Below are positions 11,982 to 26,500 of a stretch of 64,000 nt of DNA, one piece after another. The DNA is from Meconema thalassinum. Taxonomy: Eukaryota; Arthropoda; Insecta; Orthoptera; Tettigoniidae. The notes under the pieces were generated by a model, which saw only the letters and a program-made list of their open reading frames with translations, was not told the DNA's origin and did no database searches. The stretch covers positions 20,314,708 through 20,378,707 of the forward strand of contig OX336395.1 of the NCBI GenBank assembly GCA_946902985.2, written 5' to 3'. Made by a program: the position numbers and the translations under genes. How positions within the stretch are numbered: position 1 is the stretch's first letter; each line of letters opens with the position of its first letter.

Positions 11982-14342
11982 TGGGTAGTTTATTGGCTGA
12001 GGAATAACCCACCCACCAAGGGAAGATGATTAAGAGAAGGAAGTAGATTTGGGATTGGAGAAAAAGGATAGAAAAATGGGAGGAGAGTCCCGCAAAATTA
12101 ATGAGTTCAACTTTAAATACCTTTAGAGGCAATTGCCACTGAAAATTAACACCTTGATACCTAAAGTAGGCACGAGCTTGGACGAAGCTGACGGGAACCG
12201 CAGCTAAGACTTGGGCAGTTTGCCAGAGAAAGGCTTTAGTGTATTTCCTCCCAAGCATGTATAAAAGTACTATGGGGAAGGGTGATGGTCTGACAAGACT
12301 GAGAGCAAACGATTTATTGTATATGAACGAGGGCATAAACCTAGGAAGAGCTAGGACGGCCAGGATCCTGCCTAACTGTAGTATCAGAGAAATGATGAAT
12401 CCAAAAACAAATATTTAATTTATTTAACAATTCAAAGAAGCGTAACTTTAACAAATAAATATGCTCTATGTAGTTAACAATTTGGGGTCGCAGACCTCCA
12501 ACAACGTTCAGAAATTGCTCCAGGCAAATGACAATTTTTAAGGTTTTTTAAACCTTGTATTAAAATCTTGGTAAGATTTAATAAAATGGGAAAAATGGAA
12601 TAATTAAAGTTTTAACATTTACAGGAGTACAAGCAGTGTACTATAAGAAACCTCTGAAAGAACATTCTAACGAGAATAACAACTTCGAAGATAACAAAAT
12701 GGAAAACATAAAGAATAAAAAGGAAGTTCCTACAACTTCTTATATTTAAACAGGATTACTTTATGAGAATTATACAAAGGAGGGTAGGTCACTTACTGTG
12801 AAACCTACGTAAGTAATCAAAAGGAAGGTTCTAGACTTCCTATGTTTAATTAGAAAATACGAGCCAAATGGGGTAGTTTCCATTTCGTGAGACCTCAAAA
12901 TAACTCACACAAGAGTTGAAAGAATTGTTTTTCTGATAATAGAGAAAAAACAATGTAAACTTAAACCGTGTATAAAACACGTAATTATACAGAAATTACT
13001 TAATGATAAACAAGAAAAATGGAAGGGCACTTCTTGGAATGACACCTTATTGGAACAGACCTAGATTAAAAGTTTATTGCAGATTGTTAGTAAGAGGTTT
13101 AGGAAAGAGAAACGGGAATTAAGGAAAATGTTCATGGCCTTATATGAATATAAGCGGACGATCGCGACGCGGTAGAAAAGTTGAGCAAGCACTGGTTTTC
13201 ACTATGGTTCCTTGAAATATATGAAAAGTTCACTGTGTAGACACAAAGTTTATGGAAAAGAAAGTTATTGCAATGATGAAAATAACTGGTTTCACTAGAT
13301 AAGTGAGAGTCTATTTCTTGAGAAAGTTGTAAGTTACAATTAAATGCGCTATAGAAAATTCCCGCGGTGGACGAAACTTCACTATGTAGTAATTTAGAAG
13401 TAAGATAATTCAATTTTAAATAGAATTCTCACAAGTACGTGAGAAATGCATGACGGCAGGACTTGTAGATTGAGTACAGAATCTGGAAGGTTCCAGAACA
13501 ATCTTAGCAGCAAAATGGGGCTAATGTAAATCCAGCGGAGGAACTAGCTTGTTGAATTATAGACAGCGGGTAATTAGATAATATCCCACGTAGTGAGAGG
13601 ATTTCTCATTTGAATAGCTTAATAAAAGCTCTTTATGGTAAGGTCGGCTTATACAAGCGAAAGCTCAACATGGCAAATCCCACGAAGAATGATTATTGCC
13701 CCAAAATAAATACTTTCACACTGTCTATAAAAGTATCATTAAAAACACGTGGAAGTTAAAACCATGAAGATGAGGTTAAAACTTGAAGAAGGTACTTATC
13801 TTTGTTGCATGTCGAAGTGAAGTTCCTCACTGATGCCTACAGTTCCAACATGGCGTGGAATTTAGAAAATGCCTCGTTAGGTCAGGAGGCTAGCTCTGGA
13901 TGAGCCTTAACTGATTGCTTCAACTGCCGACTGAGAAGTGAGACTTGCTCAACGAAGCACGGAGAGACCACGGAAGGGGGAAAAAAGTGGGGGGTAGGAG
14001 ACAAAAGGAGAACATATAAGCATTGCCAACTTCAAAGAAAAAAAATAATCTTCTCTTGCTGAGCTGGTCTTCAAAGAGTTGAGAACAGTATCTGGTAGCC
14101 AAATGGATATGGAATTCCTCTTGCGCGAGGAAGAGTTGAAGAGCTTCAGAGATTCGTTGTTATATGACGCTAGGTGGGTCACAGAATATATATCTGGAAC
14201 AGACTCATACAAAATATAAGCAACCTGAACCAATAAGAGAGAACAGAAGATCACTGTTGGTGTCTGACAAAGAGGAAGGAAAGAACATGCAAAAACATTA
14301 AAAATTATAATCTCAGGTACCGTGTATTCCAAGAATGCACCA
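11982..14342 (-). repeat. BEL/Pao 5' LTR
   Basis: This is a 2361-bp copy of the LTR at 5607-7967, with the same termini and the same total length despite a few small compensating indels. For the minus-strand element it is the promoter-bearing 5' LTR. The primer-binding site begins 5 nt inside it. Confidence 0.95.
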
Positions 14343-14347
14343 GCTGT
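14343..14347. repeat. Target site duplication, right (GCTGT)
   Basis: This is the second copy of the 5-bp duplication flanking the BEL/Pao insertion. Satellite sequence resumes in the expected register (GCTGTCTTTATTG). Confidence 0.92.
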
Positions 14348-14649
14348 CTTTATTGTTATGTTGACCGACTGGAAGACACAATATTAATTGTTATTGTGGC
14401 AACACTGTAGAATGGCTTCAAGGCTGTCTTTATTGTTATGTTGACCGACTGGAAGATACAATATTAATTGTTAATGTGACAACACTGTAGAATGGCTTCA
14501 AGGCTGTCTTTATTGTTATGTTGACCGACTGGAAGACACAATATTAATTGTTAATATGGCAACACTGTAGAGTGGCTTCAAGGCTGTCTTTATTGTTATG
14601 TTGACCGACTGGAAGATACCATATTAATTGTTAATATGGCAACACTGAA

Positions 14650-17600
14650 GAATGGCTTCAAGGCTGTCTTTATTGTTATGTTGACCGACTGGAAGACACA
14701 ATATTAATTGTTAATGTGGCAACACTGTAGAATGGCTTCAAGGCTGTCTTTATTGTTATGTTGACCGACTGAAGATACAATATTAATTGTTACTGTGGCA
14801 ACACTGCAGAATGGCATCAAGGCTGTCTTTATTGTTATGTTGACCGACTGGAAGATACAATATTAATTGTTAATGTGACAACACTGTAGAATGGCTTCAA
14901 GGCTGTCTTTATTGTTATGTTGACCGACTGGAAGACACAATATTAATTGTTAATATGGCAACACTGTAGAGTGGCTTCAAGGCTGTCTTTATTGTTATGT
15001 TGACCGACTGAAGATACAATATTAATTGTTAATATGGCAACACTGTAGAATGGCTTCAAGGCTGTCTTTATTGTTATGTTGACCGACTGAAGATACAATA
15101 TTAATTGTTAATGTGGCAACACTGTAGAGTGGCTTCAAGGCTGTCTTTATTGTTATGTTGACCGACTGAAGATACAATATTAATTGTTAATATGGCAACA
15201 CTGTAGAGTGGCTTCAAGGCTGTCTTTATTGTTATGTTGACCGACTGAAGATACAATATTAATTGTTACTGTGGCAACACTGTAGAATGCCTTCAAGGCT
15301 GTCTTTATTGTTATGTTGACCGACTGGAAGATACAATATTAATTGTTAATATGGCAACACTGAAGAATGGCTTCAAGGCTGTCTTTATTGTTAAGTTGAC
15401 CGACTGGAAGACACAATATTAATTGTTAATGTGGCAACACTGTAGAATGGCTTCAAGGCTGTCTTTATTGTTATGTTGACCGACTGGAAGACACAATATT
15501 AATTGTTAATATGGCAACACTGAAGAATGGCTTCAAGGCTGTCTTTATTGTTAAGTTGACCGACTGGAAGACACAATATTAATTGTTAATGTAGCAACAC
15601 TGAAGAATGGCTTCAAGGTTGTCTTTATTGTTATGTTGACTGACTGAAGATACAATATTAGTTGTTAATGTGGCAACACTGAAGAATGGCCTCAAAGCTG
15701 TCTTTATTGTTATGTTGACCGACTGAAGATACAATATTAATTGTTAATGTGGCAACACTGAAGAATTGCTTCAAGGCTGTCTTTATTGTTATGTTGACCG
15801 ACTGGAAGATACAATATTAATTGTTAATGTGGCAACACTGTAGAATGGCTTCAAAGCTGTCTTTATTGTTATGTTGACCGACTGAAGATACAATATTAAT
15901 TGTTAATGTGGCAACACTGAAGAATGGCTCAAGGCTGTCTTTATTGTTATGTTGACCGACTGGAAGATACAATATTAATTGTTAATGTGGCAACACTGTA
16001 GAATGGCTTCAAGGTTGTCTTTATTGTTATGTTGACTGACTGAAGATACAATATTAGTTGTTAATGTGGCAACACTGAAGAATGGCTTCAAGGCTGTCTT
16101 TATTGTTATGTTGACCGACTGAAGATACAATATTAATTGTTAATATGGCAACACTGAAGAATGGCTTCAAGGCTGTCTTTATTGTTATGTTGACCGACTG
16201 AAGATACAATATTAATTGTTAATGTGGCAAAACTGTAGAATGGCTTCAAGGCTGTCTTTATTGTTATGTTGACTGACTGGAAGACACAATATTAATTGTT
16301 AATGTGGCAACACTGTAGAATGGCTTCAAGGCTGTATTTATTGTTATGTTGACCGACTGGAAGATACAATATTAATTGTTAATATGGCAACACAGAAGAA
16401 TGGCTTCAAGCCTGTATTTATTGTTATGTTGACCGACTGGAAGATACAATATTAATTGTTAATATGGCAACACTGTAGAATGGCTTCAAGGCTGTCTTTA
16501 TTGTTATGTTGACCAACTGGAAGACACAATATTAATTGTTAATGTGGCAACACTGTAGAATGGCTTCAAGGCTGTCTTTATTGTTATGTTGACCGACTGG
16601 AAGATACAATATTATGTGTTAATGTGGCAACACTGTAGAATGGCTTCAAGGCTGTCTTTATTGTTATGTTGACCGACTGGAAGACACAATATTAATTGTT
16701 AATGTGGCAACACTGTAGAATGGCTTCAAGGCTGTCTTTATTGTTATGTTGACCGACTGGAAGACACAATATTAATTGTTAATGTGGCAACACTGAAGAA
16801 CGGCTTCAAGGCTGTATTTATTGTTATGTTGACCGACTGGAAGATACAATATTAATTGTTCATATGGCAACACTGAAGAATGGCTTCAAGCCTGTATTTA
16901 TTGTTATGTTGACCGACTGGAAAATACAATATTAATTGTTAATATGGCATTACTGAAGAATGGCTTCAAGCCTGTATTTATTGTTATGTTGACCGACTGG
17001 AAGACACAATATTAATTGTTAATATGGCAACACTGAAGAATGGCTTCAAGGCTGTATTTATTGTTATGTTGACCGACTGGAAGACACAATATTAATTGTT
17101 AATATGGCAACACCGAAGAATGGCTTCAAGCCTGTATTTATTGTTATGTTGACCGACTGGAAGATACAATATTAATTGTTAATGTGGCAACACTGTAGAA
17201 TGGCTTCAAGGCTGTCTTTATTGTTATGTTGACCGACTGAAGACACAGTATTAATTGTTAATGTGGCAACACTGTAGAATGGCTTCAAGGCTTTATTTAT
17301 TGTTATGATGACCGACTGGAAGATACAATATTAATTGTTAATGTGGCAACACTGAAGAATGGCTTCAAGGCTGTCTTTATTGTTATGTTGACCGACTGAA
17401 GACACAGTATTAATTGTTAATGTGGCAACACTGCAGAATGGCTTCAAGGCTGTCTTTATTGTTATGTTGACCGACTGGAAGATACAATATTAATTGTTAA
17501 TGTGACAACACTGTAGAATGGCTTCAAGGCTGTCTTTATTGTTATGTTGACCGACTGGAAGACACAATATTAATTGTTAATATGGCAACACTGTAGAGTG

Positions 17601-20500
17601 GCTTCAAGGCTGTCTTTATTGTTATGTTGACCGACTGAAGATACAATATTAATTGTTAATATGGCAACACTGTATAATGGCTTCAAGGCTGTCTTTATTG
17701 TTATGTTGACCGACTGGAAGATACAATATTAATTGTTAATGTGACAACACTGTAGAATGGCTTCAAGGCTGTCTTTATTGTTATGTTGACCGACTGGAAG
17801 ACACAATATTAATTGTTAATATGGCAACACTGTAGAGTGGCTTCAAGGCTGTCTTTATTGTTATGTTGACCGACTGGAAGATACAATATTAATTGTTAAT
17901 ATGGCAACACTGAAGAATGGCTTCAAGGCTGTCTTTATTGTTATGTTGACCGACTGGAAGACACAATATTAATTGTTAATGTGGCAACACTGTAGAATGG
18001 CTTCAAGGCTGTCTTTATTGTTATGTTGACCGACTGAAGATACAATATTAATTGTTACTGTGGCAACACTGCAGAATGGCTTCAAGGCTGTCTTTATTGT
18101 TATGTTGACCGACTGGAAGATACAATATTAATTGTTAAAGTGACAACACTGTAGAATGGCTTCAAGGCTGTCTTTATTGTTATGTTGACCGACTGGAAGA
18201 CACAATATTAATTGTTAATATGGCAACACTGTAGAGTGGCTTCAAGGCTGTCTTTATTGTTATGTTGACCGACTGAAGATACAATATTAATTGTTAATAT
18301 GGCAACACTGTAGAATGGCTTCAAGGCTGTCTTTATTGTTATGTTGACCGACTGAAGATACAATATTAATTGTTAATGTGGCAACACTGTAGAGTGGCTT
18401 CAAGGCTGTCTTTATTGTTATGTTGACCGACTGAAGATACAATATTAATTGTTAATATGGCAACACTGTAGAGTGGCTTCAAGGCTGTCTTTATTGTTAT
18501 GTTGACCGACTGAAGATACAATATTAATTGTTACTGTGGCAACACTGTAGAATGGCTTCAAGGCTGTCTTTATTGTTATGTTGACCGACTGGAAGATACA
18601 ATATTAATTGTTAATATGGCAACACTGAAGAATGGCTTCAAGGCCGTCTTTATTGTTAAGTTGACCGACTGGAAGACACAATATTAATTGTTAATGTGGC
18701 AACACTGTAGAATGGCTTCAAGGCTGTCTTTATTGTTATGTTGACCGACTGGAAGACACAATATTAATTGTTAATATGGCAACACTGAAGAATGGCTTCA
18801 AGGCTGTCTTTATTGTTAAGTTGACCGACTGGAAGACACAATATTAATTGTTAATGTAGCAACACTGAAGAATGGCTTCAAGGTTGTCTTTATTGTTATG
18901 TTGACTGACTGAAGATACAATATTAGTTGTTAATGTGGCAACACTGAAGAATGGCCTCAAAGCTGTCTTTATTGTTATGTTGACCGACTGAAGATACAAT
19001 ATTAATTGTTAATGTGGCAACACTGAAGAATGGCTTCAAGGCTGTCTTTATTGTTATGTTGACCGACTGGAAGATACAATATTAATTGTTAATGTGGCAA
19101 CACTGTAGAATGGCTTCAAAGCTGTCTTTATTGTTATGTTGACCGACTGAAGATACAATATTAATTGTTAATGTGGCAACACTGAAGAATGGCTCAAGGC
19201 TGTCTTTATTGTTATGTTGACCGACTGGAAGATACAATATTAATTGTTAATGTGGCAACACTGTAGAATGGCTTCAAGGTTGTCTTTATTGTTATGTTGA
19301 CTGACTGAAGATACAATATTAGTTGTTAATGTGGCAACACTGAAGAATGGCTTCAAGGCTGTCTTTATTGTTATGTTGACCGACTGAAGATACAATATTA
19401 ATTGTTAATATGGCAACACTGAAGAATGGCTTCAAGGCTGTCTTTATTGTTATGTTGACCGACTGAAGATACAATATTAATTGTTAATGTGGCAAAACTG
19501 TAGAATGGCTTCAAGGCTGTCTTTATTGTTATGTTGACTGACTGGAAGACACAATATTAATTGTTAATGTGGCAACACTGTAGAATGGCTTCAAGGCTGT
19601 ATTTATTGTTATGTTGACCGACTGGAAGATACAATATTAATTGTTAATATGGCAACACAGAAGAATGGCTTCAAGCCTGTATTTATTGTTATGTTGACCG
19701 ACTGGAAGATACAATATTAATTGTTAATATGGCAACACTGTAGAATGGCTTCAAGGCTGTCTTTATTGTTATGTTGACCAACTGGAAGACACAATATTAA
19801 TTGTTAATGTGGCAACACTGTAGAATGGCTTCAAGGCTGTCTTTATTGTTATGTTGACCGACTGGAAGATACAATATTATGTGTTAATGTGGCAACACTG
19901 TAGAATGGCTTCAAGGCTGTCTTTATTGTTATGTTGACCGACTGGAAGACACAATATTAATTGTTAATGTGGCAACACTGTAGAATGGCTTCAAGGCTGT
20001 CTTTATTGTTATGTTGACCGACTGGAAGACACAATATTAATTGTTAATGTGGCAACACTGAAGAATGGCTTCAAGGCTGTATTTATTGTTATGTTGACCG
20101 ACTGGAAGATACAATATTAATTGTTCATATGGCAACACTGAAGAATGGCTTCAAGCCTGTATTTATTGTTATGTTGACCGACTGGAAGATACAATATTAA
20201 TTGTTAATGTGGCAACACTGTAGAATGGCTTCAAGGCTGTCTTTATTGTTATGTTGACCGACTGAAGACACAGTATTAATTGTTAATGTGGCAACACTGT
20301 AGAATGGCTTCAAGGCTGTATTTATTGTTATGTTGACCGACTGGAAGATACAATATTAATTGTTAATGTGGCAACACTGAAGAATGGCTTCAAGGCTGTC
20401 TTTATTGTTATGTTGACCGACTGAAGACACAGTATTAATTGTTAATGTGGCAACACTGTAGAATGGCTTCAAGCCTGTATTTATTGTTATGTTGACCGAC
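14650..20500. repeat. 3.27-kb tandem duplication inside the satellite
   Basis: Rare-variant markers repeat at an offset of 3265 bp: GTGACAAC at 14875 and 18140, AAGGTTGTC at 15615 and 18880, ATTATGTGTT at 16611 and 19876. Copy 1 has three extra monomers near 16920-17160. Boundaries are approximate. Confidence 0.85.
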
Positions 20501-23500
20501 TGAAGACACAGTATTAATTGTTAATGTGGCAACACTGTAGAATGGCTTCAAGGCTGTCTTTATTGTTATGTTGACCGACTAAAGACACAATATTAATTGT
20601 TAATATGGCAAAACTGTAGAATGGCTTCAAGGCTGTCTTTATTGTTAAGTTGACCGACTAAAGACACAATATTAATTGTTAATATGACAACACTGAAGAA
20701 TGGCTTCAAGGCTGTCTTTATTGTTATGTTGACCGACTGGTAGATACAATATTAATTGTTAATGTGGCAACACTGAAGAATGGCTTCAAGGCTATCTTTA
20801 TTATTATGTTGACCGACTGGTAGATACAATATTAATATTGTTAATGTGGCAACACTGCAGAATGGCTTCAAGGCTGTCTTTATTATTATGTTGACTGACT
20901 GGAAGATACAATATTAATATTGTTAATGTGGCAACACTGAAGAATGGCTTCAAAGCTGTCTTTATTGTTAAGTTGACCGACTGGAAGATACAATATTAAT
21001 TGTTAATATGGCAAAACTGTAGAATGGCTTCAAGGCTGTCTTTATTGTTATGTTGACCGACTGGAAGACACAATATTAATTGTTAATATGGCAACACTGA
21101 AGAATGGCTTCAAGGCTGTATTTATTGTTATGTTGACCGACTGGGAGATACAATATTAATTGTTAATGTTGCAACACTGTAGAATGGCTTCAAGGCTGTC
21201 TTTATTGTTATGTTGACCGACTGAAGACACAGTATTAATTGTTAATGTGGCAACACTGAAGAATGGCTTCAAGGCTGTCTTTATTGTTATGTTGACTGAC
21301 TGGAAGATACAATATTAATTGTTAATATGGCAACACTGTAGAATGGATTCAAGGCTGTCTTTATTGTTATGTTGACCGACTGAAGACACAGTATTAATTG
21401 TTAATGTGGCAACACTGAAGAATGGCTTAAAGGCTGTATTTATTGTTATGTTGACCGACTGGAAGATACAATATTAATTGTTAATATGGCAACACTGTAG
21501 AATGGCTTCAAGGCTGTATTTATTGTTATGTTGGCTGGCTGGAAGATACAATATTAATTGTTAATATGGCAACACTGTAGAATGGCTTCAAGGCTGTATT
21601 TATTGTTATGTTGACCGACTGGAAGATACAATATTAATTGTTAATATGGCAACACAGAAGAATGGCTTCAAGCCTGTATTCATTGTTATGTTGACCGACT
21701 GGAAGATACAATATTAATTGTTAATATGGCAACATTGTAGAATGGCTTCAAGGCTGTCTTTATTGTTATGTTGACTGACTGAAGATACAATATTAGTTGT
21801 TAATGTGGCAACACTGAAGAATGGCTTCAAGGCTGTCTTTATTGTTATGTTGACCGACTGAAGATACAATATTAATTGTTAATATGGCAACACTGAAGAA
21901 TGGCTTCAAGGCTGTCTTTATTGTTATGTTGACCGACTGAAGATACAATATTAATTGTTAATGTGACAAAACTGTAGAATGGCTTCAAGGCTGTCTTTAT
22001 TGTTATGTTGACTGACTGGAAGACACAATATTAATTGTTAATGTGGCAACACTGTAGAATGGCTTCAAGGCTGTATTTATTGTTATGTTGACCGACTGGA
22101 AGATACAATATTAATTGTTAATATGGCAACACAGAAGAATGGCTTCAAGCCTGTATTTATTGTTATGTTGACCGACTGGAAGATACAATATTAATTGTTA
22201 ATATGGCAACACTGTAGAATGGCTTCAAGGCTATCTTTATTGTTATGTTGACCAACTGGAAGACACAATATTAATTGTTAATGTGGCAACACTGTAGAAT
22301 GGCTTCAAAGCTGTCTTTATTGTTATGTTGACCGACTGGAAGATACAATATTATGTGTTAATGTGGCAACACTGTAGAATGGCTTCAAGGCTGTCTTTAT
22401 TGTTATGTTGACCGACTGGAAGACACAATATTAATTGTTAATGTGGCAACACTGTAGAATGGCTTCAAGGCTGTCTTTATTGTTATGTTGACCGACTGGA
22501 AGATACAATATTAATTGTTCATATGGCAACACTGAAGAATGGCTTCAAGCCTGTATTTATTGTTATGTTGACCGACTGGAAGATACAATATTAATTGTTA
22601 ATATGGCAACACTGAAGAATGGCTTCAAGCCTGTATTTATTGTTATGTTGACCGACTGGAAGACACAATATTAATTGTTAATATGGCAACACTGAAGAAT
22701 GGCTTCAAGGCTGTATTTATTGTTATGTTGACCGACTGGAAGACACAATATTAATAGTTAATATGGCAACACTGAAGAATGGCTTCAAGCCTGTATTTAT
22801 TGTTATGTTGACCGACTGGAAGATACAATATTAATTGTTAATGTGGCAACACTGTAGAATGGCTTCAAGGCTGTCTTTATTGTTATGTTGACCGACTGAA
22901 GACACAGTATTAATTGTTAATGTGGCAACACTGTAGAATGGCTTCAAGGCTGTATTTATTGTTATGTTGACCGACTGGAAGATACAATATTAATTGTTAA
23001 TGTGGCAACACTGAAGAATGGCTTCAAGGCTGTCTTTATTGTTATGTTGACCGACTGAAGACACATTATTAATTGTTAATGTGGCAACACTGAAGAATGG
23101 CTTCAAGGCTGTCTTTATTGTTATGTTGACCGACTGGAAGATACAATATTAATATTGTTAATGTGGCAACACTGAAGAATGGCTTCAAGGTTGTCTTTAT
23201 TGTTATGTTGACCGACTAGAAGACACAATATTAATTGTTAATGTGGCAACACTGTAGAATGGCTTCAAGGCTGTCTTTATTGTTAAGTTGACCGACTGGA
23301 AGACACAATATTAATTGTTAATATGGCAACACTGAAGAATGGCTTCAAGGCTGTCTTTATTGTTATGTTGACCGACCGGAAGACACAATATTAATTGTTA
23401 ATATGGCAACACTGAAGAATGGCTTCAAGGCTGTCTTAATTGTTATGTTTACTGACTGGAAGATACAATATTAATTGTTAATGTGGCAACACTGTAGAAT

Positions 23501-26500
23501 GGCTTCAAGCCTGTATTTATTGTTATGTTGACCGACTGAAGACACAGTATTAATTGTTAATGTGGCAACACTGTAGAATGGCTTCAAGCCTGTATTTATT
23601 GTTATGTTGACCGACTGAAGACACAGTATTAATTGTTAATGTGGCAACACTGTAGAATGGCTTCAAGGCTGTCTTTATTGTTATGTTGACCGACTAAAGA
23701 CACAATATTAATTGTTAATATGACAAAACTGTAGAATGGCTTCTAGGCTGTCTTTATTGTTAAGTTGACCGACTAAAGACACAATATTAATTGTTAATAT
23801 GGCAACACTGAAGAATGGCTTCAAGGCTGTCTTTATTGTTATGTTGACCGACAGGGAGATACAATATTAATTGTTAATGTTGCAACACTGTAGAATGGCT
23901 TCAAGGCTGTCTTTATTGTTATGTTGACCGACTGAAGACACAGTATTAATTGTTAATGTGGCAACAGTGAAGAATGGCTTCAAGGCTGTCTTTATTGTTA
24001 TGTTGACTGACTGGAAGATACAATATTAATTGTTAATATGGCAACACTGTAGAATGGCTTCAAGGCTGTCTTTATTGTTATGTTGACCGACTGAAGACAC
24101 AGTATTAATTGTTAATGTGGCTACACTGAAGAATGGCTTCAAGGCTGTATTTATTGTTATGTTGACCGACTGGAAGATACAATATTAATTGTTAATATGG
24201 CAACACTGTAGAATGGCTTCAAGGCTGTATTTATTGTTATGTTGGCTGGCTGGAAGATACAATATTAATTGTTAATATGGCAACACTGTAGAATGGCTTC
24301 AAGGCTGTATTTATTGTTATGTTGACCGACTGAAGATACAATACTAATTGTTAATATGGCAACACTGTAGAATGGCTTCAAGGCTGTATTTATTGTTATG
24401 TTGGCTGGCTGGAATATACAATATTAATTGTTAATATGGCAACACTGAAGAATGGCTTCAAGGCTGTCTTTAATGTTATGATGACCGACTGGAAGACACA
24501 ATATTAATTGTTAATGTGGCAACACTGTAGAATGGCTTCAAGGCTGTCTTTATTGTTATGTTGACCGACTGGAAGATACAATATTAATTGTTAATGTGGC
24601 AACACTGTAGAATGGCTTCAAGGCTGTCTTTATTGTTATGTTGACCGACTGAAAGATACAATATTAATTGTTAATGTGGCAACACTGTAGAATGGCTTCA
24701 AGGCTGTCTTTATTGTTATGTTGACCGACTGGAGGATACAATATTAATTGTTAATGTGGCAACACTGAAGAATGAGTCCAAGGCTGTCTTAATTGTTATG
24801 TTGACCGACTGGAAGACACAATATTAATTGTTAATGTGGCAACACTGTAGAATGGCTTCAAGGCTGTCTTTATTGTTATGTTGACCGACTGGAAGACACA
24901 ATATTAATTGTTAATGTGGCAACACTGTAGAATGGCTTCAAGGCTGTCTTTATTGTTATGTTGACCGACTGGAAGACACAATATTAATTGTTAATGTGGC
25001 AACACTGTAGAATGGCTTCAAGGCTGTCTTTATTGTTATGTTGACCGACTGGAAGATACAATATTAATTGTTAATGTGGCAACACTGAAGAATGGCTTCA
25101 AGGCTGTCTTTATTGTTATGTTGACTGACTGGAAGATACAATATTAATTGTTAATGTGGCAACACTGTAGAATGACTACAAGGCTGTCTTTATTGTTATG
25201 TTGGTCGACTGGAAGATACAATATTAATATTGTTAATGTGGCAACACTGCAGAATGGCTTTAAGGCTGTCTTTATTGTTATGTTGACCGACTGAAGATAC
25301 AATATTAATTGTTAATGTGGCAACACTGTAGAATGACTACAAGGCTGTCTTTATTGTTATGTTGACCGACTGGACGACACAATATTAATTGTTAATATGG
25401 CAACATTGTAGAATGGCTTCAAGGCTGTCTTCATTGTTATGTTGACCGACTGGAAGACACAATATTAATTGTTAATGTGGCAACATCGTAGAATGACTAC
25501 AAGGCTGTCTTTATTGTTATGTTGACCGACTGGAAGATACAATATTAATTGATAATGTGGCAACACTGTAGAATGGCTTCAAGGCTGTCTTTATTGTTTT
25601 GTTGACCGACTGGAAGACACAATATTAATTGTTAATTTGGCAACATTGTAGAATGGCTTCAAGGCTGTCTTCATTGTTATGTTGACCGACTGGAAGATAC
25701 AATAGTAATTGTTAATGTGGCAACACTGTAGAATGGCTTCAAGGCTGTCTTTATTGTTATGTTGACCGACTGGAAGATACAATATTAATTGTTAATGTGG
25801 CAACACTGTAGAATGGCTTCAAGGCTGTCTTTATTGTTATGTTGACCGACTGAAAGATACAATATTAATTGTTATTGTGGCAACACTGTAGAATGGCTTC
25901 AAGGCTGTCTTTATTGTTATGTTGACCGACTGGAGGATACAATATTAATTGTTAATGTGGCAACACTGAAGAATGACTACAAGGCTGTCTTTATTGTTAT
26001 GTTGACCGACTGGAAGACACAATATTAATTGTTAATATGGCAACACTGTAGAATGGCTTCAAGGCTGTCTTTATTGTTATGTTGACCGACTGGAAGACAC
26101 AATATTAATTGTTAATGTGGCAACACTGTAGAATGGCTTCAAGGCTGTCTTTATTGTTATGTTGACCGACTGGAAGATACAATATTAATTGTTAATGTGG
26201 CAACACTGAAGAATGGCTTCAAGGCTGTCTTTATTGTTATGTTGACTGACTGAAGATACAATATTAATTGTTAATATGGCAACACTGTAGAGTGGCTTCA
26301 AGGCTGTCTTTATTGTTATGTTGACCGACTGAAGATACAATATTAATTGTTAATATGGCAACACTGTAGAATGGCTTCAAGGCTGTCTTTATTGTTATGT
26401 TGACCGACTGAAGATACAATATTAATTGTTAATGTGGCAACACTGTAGAGTGGCTTCAAGGCTGTCTTTATTGTTATGTTGACCGACTGGAAGATACAAT

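Larger units (their letters stand above)
5607..14342 (-). mobile_element. BEL/Pao LTR retrotransposon, non-autonomous (RT/RNase H/IN core missing)
   Basis: This is a complete LTR-to-LTR insertion of 8736 bp within the satellite, with coding strand minus. In sense order it runs: 5' LTR (14342-11982), primer-binding site, gag (11716-10676), zinc-knuckle and retropepsin-like region (10782-9619), about 1.3 kb of unrecognised sequence, a BEL integrase C-terminal remnant (about 8450-8000), 3' LTR (7967-5607). The internal region is about 4.0 kb, short for BEL/Pao, and no RT motif (YxDD), RNase H or integrase catalytic core is visible. The LTRs differ at roughly two dozen positions, so insertion is fairly recent and must have used another copy's polymerase. 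The flanks are GCTGT on both sides. Confidence 0.93.
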
